Source of the DNA: Clostridia bacterium
Lineage (GTDB): Bacteria; Bacillota; Clostridia; Oscillospirales; CAG-272
Assembly: GCA_017463485.1 (NCBI GenBank)
Contig: JAFTPD010000006.1
Location: 1-64,000 of the forward strand
DNA length: 64,000 nt
Direction: 5' to 3'
Of the stretch, positions 34,843 to 43,622 are shown one piece after another (position 1 is the stretch's first letter; every line of letters starts with the position of its first letter). Under the pieces are notes generated by a model. It was not told the origin of the DNA. It did no database searches and was given only the letters and a program-made list of their open reading frames with translations. A program made the translations under genes and the position numbers.

Positions 34843-35015
34843 AAGCCGAGCCGTCCTGTCGCAGTAAACGCCCCCTGCAACGACCGACTCTAAGCATATT
34901 AATTATACGTGGCGCGAGTGAGAAAATACGCACGACGTAAAGTACCGTCCGCCGTGGCGAAGAATAAGTGGAGAAGCAACGCCTGTGCGGACTATCCGAA
35001 CACAAATATCAATTT

Positions 35016-35044
35016 ATTATACAACAATATAGCAAAAATGTCAA
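35016..35044 (-). promoter_or_regulatory. Consensus promoter giving RNase J a long leader
   Basis: Minus-strand TTGACA (35044-35039), 17 bases, TATAAT (35021-35016): a full consensus match. The next gene downstream is RNase J at 34638. Confidence 0.85.
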
Positions 35045-35063
35045 TAGGCAAATGCAAGTCGCC

Positions 35064-35351
35064 TCACAGCAAAAGGAACAAAAGCGCAATAGCACCGCCG
35101 CCTGCCAAGAATCCTGCTCCGAAGCTGATAAGACGTGAGATTTTCGCCGAGCGCTCGCAGGCGTTTTCTATCGCTTTGCGTCGCGTGTGCTCCGTATTCT
35201 GCCGTATTATGCGGTTTGCCTCGGCGACGATATCTCCGTCGTCGCACAATATCTGCGGTGTATCCCTGCGCATGACGAAATACGCCTCCTCGAAAAGGCG
35301 CGAATCCCGCGTTCTTACAACTACCATCTTTTTTTGTGCGCCCTTTATCAT
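35064..35351 (-). CDS. Small C-terminal-anchored membrane protein, function unknown
   Basis: 95 residues. A basic start, a charged region with DDGDIVAEANRII, then a C-terminal hydrophobic segment (LISFGAGFLAGGGAIALLFLLL). The frame extends further upstream, but the promoter-like sequence at 35395-35423 and the start of recognisable protein-like sequence favour ATG 35351. The opposite strand also has an open frame (34909-35436) that I judge to be its shadow. Family not recognised. Confidence 0.55.
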   Translation of the reverse strand: MIKGAQKKMVVVRTRDSRLFEEAYFVMRRDTPQILCDDGDIVAEANRIIRQNTEHTRRKAIENACERSAKISRLISFGAGFLAGGGAIALLFLLL

Positions 35352-35394
35352 CTCGCGCCTGCCTTTCTGCACCTGTGTGCGACCGTTTTTCAGT

Positions 35395-35423
35395 ATTATA
35401 TTGCCGCGAGTGGCGCGATTAAA
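35395..35423 (-). promoter_or_regulatory. Possible promoter of the small membrane protein gene
   Basis: Minus-strand TTTAAT (35423-35418), 17 bases, TATAAT (35400-35395). Confidence 0.45.
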
Positions 35424-35547
35424 CAAGGCAGTATAAAAGACGCAAAAAAGCGCGGTGGCAATATGCACAAAAAACCTGCTAAATCGACAAAGTATTTCTG
35501 CTATCAAACCGAAATTTCAAAAAACGCCACAAATTGACATAAATCGC

Positions 35548-35576
35548 TTGACAAAAATGCAAAAATTAGATATAAT
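35548..35576 (+). promoter_or_regulatory. Consensus promoter of the AbrB-type gene
   Basis: TTGACA (35548-35553), 17 bases, TATAAT (35571-35576). The leader is about 90 bases. Confidence 0.88.
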
Positions 35577-35673
35577 TAGTCTTGCTCACCGTATACAAGT
35601 ATACATTTATGTGCATATTGCACAAAAGCGATTAAAAAACTTGTAAAAAAAGGCGAGTGAAAGGAGACGGCAA

Positions 35674-35919
35674 ATGAAATCAACGGGTGTCGTTAGAAGG
35701 ATCGACGAGCTGGGCAGAATCGTTCTTCCTGTGAGCATCAGACAGAATATGGATATCAACGAGAAGGATGCGCTTGAAATATTTATTGACGGCGACAGAA
35801 TCATTCTCCAGAAGTACCAGCCCTCTTGCATTTTCTGCACCAATGCTGACAACGTCGTTTATTACAACAGTAAGCGTATTTGCACAGATTGTCTTGCAAA
35901 GATCAAGGAGCAATTCTGA
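35674..35919 (+). CDS. AbrB/SpoVT-family transition-state regulator
   Basis: 81 residues. The N-terminal SpoVT/AbrB swapped-hairpin DNA-binding domain is nearly canonical (STGVVRRIDELGRIVLPVSIR, then EIFIDGDRIILQKY). The C-terminal 30 residues carry two CxxC pairs (CIFC, CTDC), typical of the Clostridia form. AbrB-type proteins control the change to stationary phase and sporulation. GAAAGGAG precedes the ATG. Confidence 0.9.
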   Translation: MKSTGVVRRIDELGRIVLPVSIRQNMDINEKDALEIFIDGDRIILQKYQPSCIFCTNADNVVYYNSKRICTDCLAKIKEQF

Positions 35920-35965
35920 TTGATTTTTTTGCGTTGAGCGTTTTGGCTCAATGCGAAAAATTGAT

Positions 35966-36020
35966 AAAAATACCGCGTGTGATTTCGCTTTAAAGCGGGC
36001 GTCGCGGTATTTTTATTTTT
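35966..36020 (+). terminator. Terminator after the AbrB-type gene
   Basis: Perfect 12-base stem AAAAATACCGCG / CGCGGTATTTTT with a long loop and T-rich tail. Confidence 0.9.
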
Positions 36021-36030
36021 GCCCGATTTG

Positions 36031-36059
36031 TTGACACGGAGAGTATATTGTGGTAAAAT
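36031..36059 (+). promoter_or_regulatory. Promoter of the ABC exporter gene
   Basis: TTGACA (36031-36036), 17 bases, TAAAAT (36054-36059). Confidence 0.85.
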
Positions 36060-36097
36060 ATACGTTGTGAAAAAATATCGTTTTTGGGGGTATAACG

Positions 36098-37861
36098 TTG
36101 AAAAACAAGGAGAGAAAACGGTCAGGCGCGGGGCTTATCAAGCGCTTTTTGCCGTATTATAAAAAGTACAAGTGGATAATGGTGCTGGACTTGTTCTGCG
36201 CGGCGCTCACCACGCTGTGCGAGCTTGTGCTACCCATGATAGTCAGAGAGATAACGGGTGCGGCAACGTCAGATCCCGTGAGTCTTACCCTCGGAATGAT
36301 ACTGCGGCTGGGCGCACTTTATCTTATTTTGCGCATTATCGACACGGCGGCAAATTATTATATGGCGTCCACAGGACACATAATGGGAACTAAGATAGAA
36401 ACAGATATGCGGCGCGACTTTTTCGCGCATCTGCAAAAGCTGTCCTTTTCATATTATGATAACGCAAAGGTCGGAACGCTGATGTCGCGTATCACGAGCG
36501 ATTTGTTTGACGTGACCGAGTTCGCGCATCACTGCCCCGAGGAATTTTTTATTGCGGGAATAAAGATAGTCTGCTCCTTCATATTGCTGTGCAGTATGAG
36601 CGTACCGCTGACTCTTATTGTATTCTCGGTCATTCCTCCAATGATATTCGTGCTTATGTTCTTTAACCGCCGAATGAAGGAGGGATTCAAGGAGTCCCGC
36701 CGTCAGGTGGGCGAGCTTAACTCCCAAATTGAGGACAGCCTGCTCGGTATCCGCGTTGTAAAATCCTTTGCCAACGAGGGCGTTGAGGAGGAAAAATTTG
36801 ATAAGGGCAATCAAAGATTTTTGTCCGTTAAGACCAAGGTCTACAAAATAATGGCAAGCTTTCAGTCCTCCACAAGGCTGTTTGACGGAATCATGTATAT
36901 CGTCGTCGTGGTTGCGGGCGGAATATTCCTGATGAATGGAAAGATAACGGGCGCTGACTACGTGGCGTACCTTATGTTCGTCAGCACACTGCTCACGTCT
37001 ATTCGCCGTATCGTGGAATTTGCCGAGCAGTTCCAACGCGGACTTACGGGAATCGAGCGCTTCTGCGAGATAATGGACATAAAGCCGGAGATCGAGGACG
37101 AGCCGAATGCCCGTGACCTTGAGAGTGTAGAGGGTAATATCGAATTTTGCGACGTTTCCTTCTCTTACGAGAGCGAGGACAAGAGAGTCCTGTCGCATCT
37201 TAACCTTAAAGTAAGGGCGGGCGAGAGTATTGCTCTCGTAGGGCCGTCGGGCGGCGGAAAAAGCACGCTTTGCTCGCTTATACCGCGATTTTACGACGTA
37301 TCCTCGGGTGAGATACTTGTTGACGGTGTAAATATCAAGGATATAAAGACCGCATCACTGCGCGGACATATCGGCGTTGTGGCGCAGGACGTTTATCTGT
37401 TCTCTGGCAGTATCAGAGAGAATATCGCATACGGCAAGGAAAATGCTACCGACGAGGAGATTGTCAAGGCGGCAACGCTTGCGGGAGCGCACGAGTTCAT
37501 TTCCGAGCTGCCTGACGGGTACGACACCTACGTTGGCGAGCGCGGCGTCAAGCTGTCGGGCGGTCAGAAGCAAAGGATCTCCATAGCGCGCGTATTCCTC
37601 AAAAATCCTCCCATACTTATTCTGGATGAGGCGACGAGCGCGCTCGACAACGAGAGCGAGCGGTTAGTACAAACATCACTTGAAACGCTGGCAAAGGGAA
37701 GGACAACCTTTACTATCGCGCACCGACTTACCACTATACGCAACGCGGACAGAATTTTGGTCCTCACCGAGGACGGTATCGTAGAGTCGGGTACGCATAT
37801 AGAGCTGCTTGAACGTGGCGGAATGTATAGCGAGCTTTACAAGATGTACTCGGCAACATAA
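36098..37861 (+). CDS. ABC exporter, fused permease and ATPase (MsbA/multidrug type)
   Basis: 587 residues. A six-helix type 1 exporter domain (about 25-320) is followed by a nucleotide-binding domain: Walker A GPSGGGKST near 382, signature LSGGQKQRISIARVF, Walker B ILILDEATSALD and the switch histidine in TIAHRLTT. It is a half-transporter that would dimerise to export lipids or drugs. The start is TTG 36098 after GGGGGT; no ATG lies nearby. It stands alone, so it may form a homodimer. Confidence 0.9.
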   Translation: MKNKERKRSGAGLIKRFLPYYKKYKWIMVLDLFCAALTTLCELVLPMIVREITGAATSDPVSLTLGMILRLGALYLILRIIDTAANYYMASTGHIMGTKIETDMRRDFFAHLQKLSFSYYDNAKVGTLMSRITSDLFDVTEFAHHCPEEFFIAGIKIVCSFILLCSMSVPLTLIVFSVIPPMIFVLMFFNRRMKEGFKESRRQVGELNSQIEDSLLGIRVVKSFANEGVEEEKFDKGNQRFLSVKTKVYKIMASFQSSTRLFDGIMYIVVVVAGGIFLMNGKITGADYVAYLMFVSTLLTSIRRIVEFAEQFQRGLTGIERFCEIMDIKPEIEDEPNARDLESVEGNIEFCDVSFSYESEDKRVLSHLNLKVRAGESIALVGPSGGGKSTLCSLIPRFYDVSSGEILVDGVNIKDIKTASLRGHIGVVAQDVYLFSGSIRENIAYGKENATDEEIVKAATLAGAHEFISELPDGYDTYVGERGVKLSGGQKQRISIARVFLKNPPILILDEATSALDNESERLVQTSLETLAKGRTTFTIAHRLTTIRNADRILVLTEDGIVESGTHIELLERGGMYSELYKMYSAT

Positions 37862-37913
37862 ACGAGCTGTTTAAAAATCAATATGCGATTTATAAATTGT
37901 ATAAATTGAATGA

Positions 37914-37957
37914 AAAAGCACTTGAATCTGCGCATTTGCAGAGATTCAAGTGCTTTT
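37914..37957. terminator. Bidirectional terminator between convergent genes
   Basis: Perfect 16-base stem AAAAGCACTTGAATCT / AGATTCAAGTGCTTTT, usable by both the ABC exporter and the convergent cardiolipin synthase transcript. Confidence 0.93.
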
Positions 37958-37966
37958 AGTTGCCGT

Positions 37967-39505
37967 TCAAAGCAAGGGCGCGAACAGCTTGAGAATTGCA
38001 ATATATAGGTCGTAAAGCATATCAAACCGAGGCTCGATCGGCTTTACAAGCTCACACTCGCCAAAGGTAGAGTCGAAATCCCGTTTGGCATCCGCCACCA
38101 CGTTGTGATCCACGAACAGGCAGGCGTTTTCAAAATGCAGCATCAGGCTTCGATAATCAATGTTGATCGAGCCAACGACGGCGATCTTATCGTCCGCCAC
38201 GAATACCTTGGAGTGAACGAAGCCGGGAGTATACTTATACATTTTGACTCCGTTCTCGATAAGCTTGGGAAAATGGGATTTCGTCAGATGATAGACTATC
38301 TTTTTATCGGGTATCTCGGGGACGACGATACGCACGTCCACTCCGCGCTTGGCGGCAAGACACAGCGCGTCCTCAAGCGCGTCGTCGATAACGACGTAGG
38401 GGGAAGCGATATAAAGATAATCGGTTGCGGAGTGTATAATACTAAGGTATACGTTCTCCGCGAGCGGCTCTTTTTCAACGGGGGAGTCGCCGTAGGGTTG
38501 AACGAAGCCATCTGCGCTCACCGTTTTGCAGAATTCCTCATCCGGCATAAACGACCTTACTGCCTCGGGGGAGTCGGTAGGGCGCAGAGCGTTCCACATC
38601 TGCAGGAACATCAGCGTCATACTGCGCACGCCATCGCCTTCAAGGCGCAGACCGTTGTCCTTCCAGACGCCGAATCGCGTTTCCTCGCCGATATATTCGT
38701 CTGCAAAGTTGATGCCGCCTGTATACGCGGTATTTCCGTCGATAACAAGTATCTTTCGGTGGTCGCGGTTATTCATGATAACGGAATAAACAGGACGGTA
38801 GCGGTTGAACGCAATACACTTGATTCCAAGCGCTTCAATCTTTTTAGCGTATTTTCTCGGCAGGTAGGAAATGCTGCCCACGTCGTCGTAAATAATGCGC
38901 ACATCGAGTCCGCGTTTTGCCTTTTCCTTGAGTATGTCAAGGACAGCATCCCACATTTTTCCGTGTCTGATAATGAAATATTCAAGAAAGATGTATTTTT
39001 CTGCGTGGCGCAGATCGTCCAGCATCCTCAGCCATGTATCCCTGCCGTTGTCAAAATATTCTGCGGCGGTGTTTTCGTATATGGGGAATCCGCTTTCAGC
39101 AAGGTAGCGGCACTGCGTACCTATATGCTTGTCAGGCTCGCGCTGAGCCAATTTTTCAAGGGTAGGCTCGCTGTAAGCAACACAGTGCGCCATATCCTCA
39201 CGTGATCTTGCAAGAGCCTGACGCAGCTTTTTCTTCGGACCCTTACCGCCCGAGATGAAATAGATTATACCTCCGAAAATCGGAAAGGTAAGTACCAGCA
39301 CTACCCACGCAAGCTTTACCGCAGGCTGTGCGGGTTTTTTGACTATCAGCAGTGCGGCGACGAGGCTTATTGCGGATAAAACGAAGGCAATAGGCAGATA
39401 ATACGCGCTGAAATAGTACGCGATAAAGATCAGCCACGCAAGCTGTATAGCGATACCCATGCTGACTATTACTACTCGGCTGAGCAGCTTGCCTAAAAAT
39501 TTCAA
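37967..39505 (-). CDS. cls: Cardiolipin synthase (phospholipase D family)
   Basis: 512 residues. Two N-terminal membrane helices (about 12-55) and a short PLDc_N region (FPIFGGIIYF) precede two HKD motifs: HRKILVIDG with GGIN in the first half, and HSKVFVADD with GSINIDYRS near the end. The enzyme joins phosphatidylglycerol units to make cardiolipin in the membrane. The start is probably TTG 39505, eight bases after GGAGG; the frame begins at another TTG, 39520. A single gene with its own terminator. Confidence 0.9.
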   Translation of the reverse strand: MKFLGKLLSRVVIVSMGIAIQLAWLIFIAYYFSAYYLPIAFVLSAISLVAALLIVKKPAQPAVKLAWVVLVLTFPIFGGIIYFISGGKGPKKKLRQALARSREDMAHCVAYSEPTLEKLAQREPDKHIGTQCRYLAESGFPIYENTAAEYFDNGRDTWLRMLDDLRHAEKYIFLEYFIIRHGKMWDAVLDILKEKAKRGLDVRIIYDDVGSISYLPRKYAKKIEALGIKCIAFNRYRPVYSVIMNNRDHRKILVIDGNTAYTGGINFADEYIGEETRFGVWKDNGLRLEGDGVRSMTLMFLQMWNALRPTDSPEAVRSFMPDEEFCKTVSADGFVQPYGDSPVEKEPLAENVYLSIIHSATDYLYIASPYVVIDDALEDALCLAAKRGVDVRIVVPEIPDKKIVYHLTKSHFPKLIENGVKMYKYTPGFVHSKVFVADDKIAVVGSINIDYRSLMLHFENACLFVDHNVVADAKRDFDSTFGECELVKPIEPRFDMLYDLYIAILKLFAPLL

Positions 39506-39620
39506 AAGCCTCACCTCCAATCATAACTTTACCAGTACATTATACCCCTCAATTATGAACTTAATATTACATTTAAGGATAAGTTATGAAAAAAAAAGTC
39601 GATTTTTTGCGGATAAAAAT

Positions 39621-39647
39621 AACGGGGCTTCGTCTGAAGCCCCGTTT
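39621..39647 (-). terminator. Terminator after the MsmK-type ATPase gene
   Basis: AACGGGGCTTC / GAAGCCCCGTT stem, followed on the minus strand by ATTTTTA. Confidence 0.9.
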
Positions 39648-39658
39648 GTATCATACAA

Positions 39659-40771
39659 TTAGTGGCAGATGCAACGCTCGGTATCCTTATCGAAGATGTG
39701 GATACGGGAGGTGTCGAATGCAACGCGGATGGTGTCGCCCGCACGGGAGGTGGAGCGAGAGGAAACGCGCGCGATAAGGTTGGTCTCACCAACGTTGAGG
39801 TAGAGGTAGATCTCTGCACCCATAAGCTCGGTAACGTCAACGTAAGCATCAATGGTGCTGTCAGCAAACGCCTCGACCTGAGCGGGTTGGTCATGCAGAC
39901 ACTCGGGACGCAGACCAACGATAACCTCCTGATCAATGTAATCCTTGAGCGCAGGGTTGTTAACTTTTTCTGCGGGAAGCTTGATGGACTTGTCTTCAAA
40001 GTTGAAGTACATATCTTCGCCCTTCATGGTAAGAGTACCGTTGATGAAGTTCATCTGAGGAGTTCCGATAAAGCCTGCAACAAAGAGGTTGCAAGGAGAA
40101 TCGTACAGATTCTGAGGAGTATCTACCTGCTGGATAAGACCGTCCTTCATAACTACGATTCTGGTTGCCATGGTCATAGCCTCAACCTGGTCATGGGTAA
40201 CGTAGATAAAGGTAGTACCAACGCGGTTATGGAGCTTTGTAAGCTCGGTTCTCATGGCTGCACGGAGCTTTGCGTCAAGGTTGGAGAGCGGCTCGTCAAG
40301 AAGGAATACCTTGGGGTTACGGACGATAGCACGTCCGAGAGCCACACGCTGCTTCTGACCTCCGGAGAGAGCCTTCGGCTTTCTGTCGAGAAGGTGGGTA
40401 ATGTCAAGGATTCGAGCAGCCTCTTCAACGCGGCGCTTGATCTCCTCCTTCGGAGTCTTGTTGAGCTTAAGACCGAATGCCATGTTCTCGGAAACGGTCA
40501 TGTGAGGATAAAGTGCGTAGTTCTGGAAAACCATCGCGATCTTTCTGTCCTTGGGGGCAACGTCGTTTACCAGCTGGTCGCCGATAAACAGCTCACCCTC
40601 GGAGATCTCCTCAAGTCCCGCAACCATTCGCAGGGTAGTGGTCTTACCGCAACCGGAAGGACCTACGAGTACCAGAAACTCCTTGTCCTTGATCTCAAGG
40701 TTGAAGTCGGATACCGCTGTAACGCCGCCGGGGTATTTCTTGTAAATATGTCGCAAAGATACGCTTGCCAT
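39659..40771 (-). CDS. Sugar ABC transporter ATPase (UgpC/MsmK type)
   Basis: 370 residues. Walker A GPSGCGKTT near 38, Q-loop FQNYALYPH, signature LSGGQKQRVALGRAI, Walker B VFLLDEPLSNLD, then a C-terminal MOP/TOBE regulatory part (about 240-365). It matches the CUT1 family ATPases MsmK/UgpC. No permease or binding protein lies beside it; in Firmicutes such orphan ATPases power several unlinked sugar importers, which I infer here. GGAGG precedes the ATG. The 280 bases upstream hold an AT-rich leader with a TATAAT at about 40872-40877 (minus) but no clear -35. Confidence 0.92.
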   Translation of the reverse strand: MASVSLRHIYKKYPGGVTAVSDFNLEIKDKEFLVLVGPSGCGKTTTLRMVAGLEEISEGELFIGDQLVNDVAPKDRKIAMVFQNYALYPHMTVSENMAFGLKLNKTPKEEIKRRVEEAARILDITHLLDRKPKALSGGQKQRVALGRAIVRNPKVFLLDEPLSNLDAKLRAAMRTELTKLHNRVGTTFIYVTHDQVEAMTMATRIVVMKDGLIQQVDTPQNLYDSPCNLFVAGFIGTPQMNFINGTLTMKGEDMYFNFEDKSIKLPAEKVNNPALKDYIDQEVIVGLRPECLHDQPAQVEAFADSTIDAYVDVTELMGAEIYLYLNVGETNLIARVSSRSTSRAGDTIRVAFDTSRIHIFDKDTERCICH

Positions 40772-41049
40772 ATTGTTCCTCCTGAAAATATAATATACCG
40801 TGCTTTAAAACATCATTTGTCGCCCGAAAAGTCAGCACAGAGATGGTGATAAAAGACGGCATAAAGATGCATAAATACTTACGGAGGTATTATACCAAAA
40901 AATGCGAAAAAAAGATAGAGTTTTATTGAATAAAATTTACCCTTTGGTTTTGTGCAATCTGCACAAAATATAATTTGAGTATAACAATTTTGCGCCTGCA
41001 CACGGGAAACAAATCTTAATATATTAAGGCTTTGGTTTGTTTTTACTTT

Positions 41050-41520
41050 TTAAGCGTTGGTGACGCCCGAGATTCGACGCTTGCGTGCGCGTTTGACGGA
41101 GGCGTCAACGAAGGTGGTAAGAATGAAGCCGCAGGATATTCCGAGTGCTATTTCAAGTGTCTGCTTGCCAAAGCCCAAAGCCTCGGTGTACTGTCCCGAT
41201 ACCAAGGCGTTTATGGTGTAATACAGCGCGCCGCCGGGAACGAGCGGAAACAGCGCGGGAATGATGTATATGACCGCAGGTGCGCGTGTTACCCGTGCGC
41301 ACACCTCACAGTAAACGGTAGCCACAATGGCGGCGAGCATGTTGGACAGAAATTCCTGTCCCGTTGCGCTTATCAGCAGAATATAAGTGCCGCCCGCCAA
41401 GAGACCTCCGAGCATTGCTGGGACGAATCTTTTAGGTGACATGCAAAAGAATATTGAGAAGGCAAACGAGCCCAGCATTGCCGATATCAAAAGCTTTAAT
41501 ATTTCAAGAAATTCAGGCAT
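41050..41520 (-). CDS. Threonine/serine exporter, small subunit (ThrE C-terminal half)
   Basis: 156 residues, about four hydrophobic segments, matching the ThrE_2 (DUF3815) half (SPKRFVPAMLGGLLAGG, ALFPLVPGGALYYTINALV). GGAGG precedes ATG 41520. It follows the large-subunit gene by 13 bases; in actinobacteria both halves are one protein, in Firmicutes they are often split as here. Expected to export small neutral amino acids. Confidence 0.88.
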   Translation of the reverse strand: MPEFLEILKLLISAMLGSFAFSIFFCMSPKRFVPAMLGGLLAGGTYILLISATGQEFLSNMLAAIVATVYCEVCARVTRAPAVIYIIPALFPLVPGGALYYTINALVSGQYTEALGFGKQTLEIALGISCGFILTTFVDASVKRARKRRISGVTNA

Positions 41521-41533
41521 TTTTACCTCCGTT

Positions 41534-42340
41534 CTACGCCAAAAGCGCGAAAATATTGTTGCACAGAAGGAATGCGGCAAAGTAGCCAAGCACCACCATC
41601 AGCGCGCAAACGATAGCCTTGCTGAATCCCATAGTTCCCGAGGCAGTGTCGCCGTACATAACGTCCCTCAGTGCGTTGCAGAACGCCATACCGGGAATGA
41701 CCAGCATTATAGTTCCGATAGCCACCTTGTCAAGATTGTGTCCGAATCCGACGGCGCAAAAGACCGAGGATAGCGTGCCGTTAAAAAAGGACAGAATGAA
41801 GGAGCGCATGGTGGCGTTTGCGTTGATGGGCTTGAGATGTGTCAGCGCTGACATAAGGAATCCGATCACAGCGGAGCAAGCTCCGTCAAGCAGGCTACCG
41901 CCGAAAAATATAGCAAAAGCACCCGCGCCGAGCGCGCCTCCCACGCAACGGAGCAGGGGATGCACGGGGCGGAGCTTGCGTATCTCGCGAACTCTGTTGA
42001 TAACGTCGGAGGGAGGAGGAGTGGATGCGCATATCTCGCGGGAGAGCTGATTGAGCGCCTCAAGTCTTGCCAGATGATTGCTTGACGACGATATTCTTCG
42101 CACCTGAGTGGAATAATCTCCGTTTGGCATGTAGGCGGTGGCATTGATTATTGAGTCGATAGCCCATACCTCCACCCGCTCCGCGCCGTACGCGCGGCAT
42201 ATTCGGGTGACGGTGTCCTCTACTCGGTGTACCTCACTGCCGTATTTGAGCAGGTATTGCCCGATATCCATTGCCGCCGACAGTATATCCACGGGACTGT
42301 ATTGCCCGTTTTCCTGTCGGTTTTGAATTTGTTCGTTCAT
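41534..42340 (-). CDS. Threonine/serine exporter, large subunit (ThrE N-terminal half)
   Basis: 268 residues. The soluble N-terminal part has the family motif YLLKYGSEVHRVEDTVTRIC (about 29-48), and about five membrane segments follow from residue 125, including LVIPGMAFCNALRD. It corresponds to DUF1212/ThrE_1. Encoded as a pair with the small subunit downstream. Confidence 0.88.
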   Translation of the reverse strand: MNEQIQNRQENGQYSPVDILSAAMDIGQYLLKYGSEVHRVEDTVTRICRAYGAERVEVWAIDSIINATAYMPNGDYSTQVRRISSSSNHLARLEALNQLSREICASTPPPSDVINRVREIRKLRPVHPLLRCVGGALGAGAFAIFFGGSLLDGACSAVIGFLMSALTHLKPINANATMRSFILSFFNGTLSSVFCAVGFGHNLDKVAIGTIMLVIPGMAFCNALRDVMYGDTASGTMGFSKAIVCALMVVLGYFAAFLLCNNIFALLA

Positions 42341-42411
42341 AAAAATTCCTCGCTCGGATAGTATTCACCGACATTATACAACGCTGAAAATTTTTTGTCA
42401 AGAGAGAAGTG

Positions 42412-43566
42412 TCATCCGTTTGAAAGGAACTCGGACAGCACCGCGGAAAACAGCTCTGCCGCGCTTACGGCTTCAGCAAAGGTGTTGCCCGCCGCGCCTA
42501 TCTCCACGGTGAGGAATAATACGTCACTGCGGTAGGGAGAGTTGCCTTCTCTCAACCATACGGGGCGTGAAAGCTGTTGGTGCGCATCAAAAATTTCGGC
42601 GCGAAGCTTAAGCGCGAAAGCAAGGTTTTTATCCGTCATATCCGCACCCTCGCCGCGTGAATCGCATATCAGCCTTATCTGGGCGTGGGGGATACTGTCG
42701 ATAGAGCAAAGCGGGCGCAGCAGCTCGCCGTCGGGGCGAAGCTCCGCACTTCTGCGCAGATCAAGCACAAGACCGACCTCGGGGTAAAGATTGAGGTAAT
42801 ATTCCATAACCGCCGCAGAGTCAACGTCCTCGGGCGGCAGAGCGTATAACGCCTGAATTCCGTTGCGCGATAAGCGATCTGCTACCAACGTGGCTATGTC
42901 GCTGACGTTGCCGTTCCCGCCGTTGTAGGCTTCATTGGGGCGCGACGTAACTATAAGCACAGCCCCAACATTCGGAAGGGGAGAATCCAACAATTTATTC
43001 ACGTCGGGCGCAAGGATGGTGGTGTTGTTTATGTAGGATGCGCCCTTTTCAGAATAGCTTTCGTCCGAGATGTGCGAGCCTTGGGTTTCCACCTCGGGTG
43101 TTGTGTCCGCTTTGCTTTCGGATTCGGTTTCAGTGCTCTCGACGTTATCGGTTTCGGCGGTCGTGTCCGTAGCTGCATCCGTGTCCGTTTCGGGAGATGC
43201 AGTGCTTTCCTCCGATTGAGTTGACGGCTCTTCGGTCATTTCAGACGAGGGCGTATCGGCTGATTCGGTATCAGAGGGCAGCGGCGGCGGAGTAGTGCCA
43301 GTCGGCGCAGGAAAGCTTTGCTGAAACAAAAATCCGAACAGAGAGGAAAAGGGGCTTCCGACGGGCGAATTTTTTGCCGCCGAAAGCATGAGAAACAACA
43401 AAATGAGAGTGCACAAGCACAGTGCCGCCATTCCTCCGAGTGAGAGGGGTCGCCGCCTTCTTGGACGTGCCTTTTCAGACTTTCTGTCCGTTTTTCCCTT
43501 CACTGCTCTTACGTCCTCGGACGGTACACGGCTGTTCAGAATGACGGGCAATCTGTTTTTATCCAT
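42412..43566 (-). CDS. SpoIIP-like protein lacking expected zinc histidines
   Basis: 384 residues. A basic N-terminus, one membrane segment (about 42-62) and a long Ser/Thr/Glu/Asp-rich spacer (about 90-165) precede a domain of about 190 residues aligned with SpoIIP, the amidase of the engulfment DMP complex. Where active SpoIIP has a His-rich HTHxTE-like motif this protein reads VTSRPNEAY (near 205), and the LHRD-like motif is LDLRRS (near 270). The Glu positions (NEAY, VEIG) remain. Gene order with gpr, directly upstream, is as in Bacillus and supports the identity. Either it is a pseudoenzyme or the substitution reflects a divergent branch. Confidence 0.7.
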   Translation of the reverse strand: MDKNRLPVILNSRVPSEDVRAVKGKTDRKSEKARPRRRRPLSLGGMAALCLCTLILLFLMLSAAKNSPVGSPFSSLFGFLFQQSFPAPTGTTPPPLPSDTESADTPSSEMTEEPSTQSEESTASPETDTDAATDTTAETDNVESTETESESKADTTPEVETQGSHISDESYSEKGASYINNTTILAPDVNKLLDSPLPNVGAVLIVTSRPNEAYNGGNGNVSDIATLVADRLSRNGIQALYALPPEDVDSAAVMEYYLNLYPEVGLVLDLRRSAELRPDGELLRPLCSIDSIPHAQIRLICDSRGEGADMTDKNLAFALKLRAEIFDAHQQLSRPVWLREGNSPYRSDVLFLTVEIGAAGNTFAEAVSAAELFSAVLSEFLSNG

Positions 43567-43622
43567 AAAATATATCCCCCACAAGCAATTTATCAGTAGA
43601 CATTATGCGACGGCGGCATGTC

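Noticed and set aside
34443-34880. 145-codon - strand open frame in the RNase J leader
   Set aside because: It overlaps the start of RNase J in another frame and encodes no recognisable sequence; treated as untranslated leader.
34909-35436. 175-codon + strand open frame
   Set aside because: No ribosome-binding site, basic low-complexity peptide, and it overlaps the RNase J promoter and the opposite small membrane protein gene.
39659-40849. 395-codon + strand frame opposite the MsmK-type ATPase
   Set aside because: Antisense shadow of a well-defined ABC ATPase.
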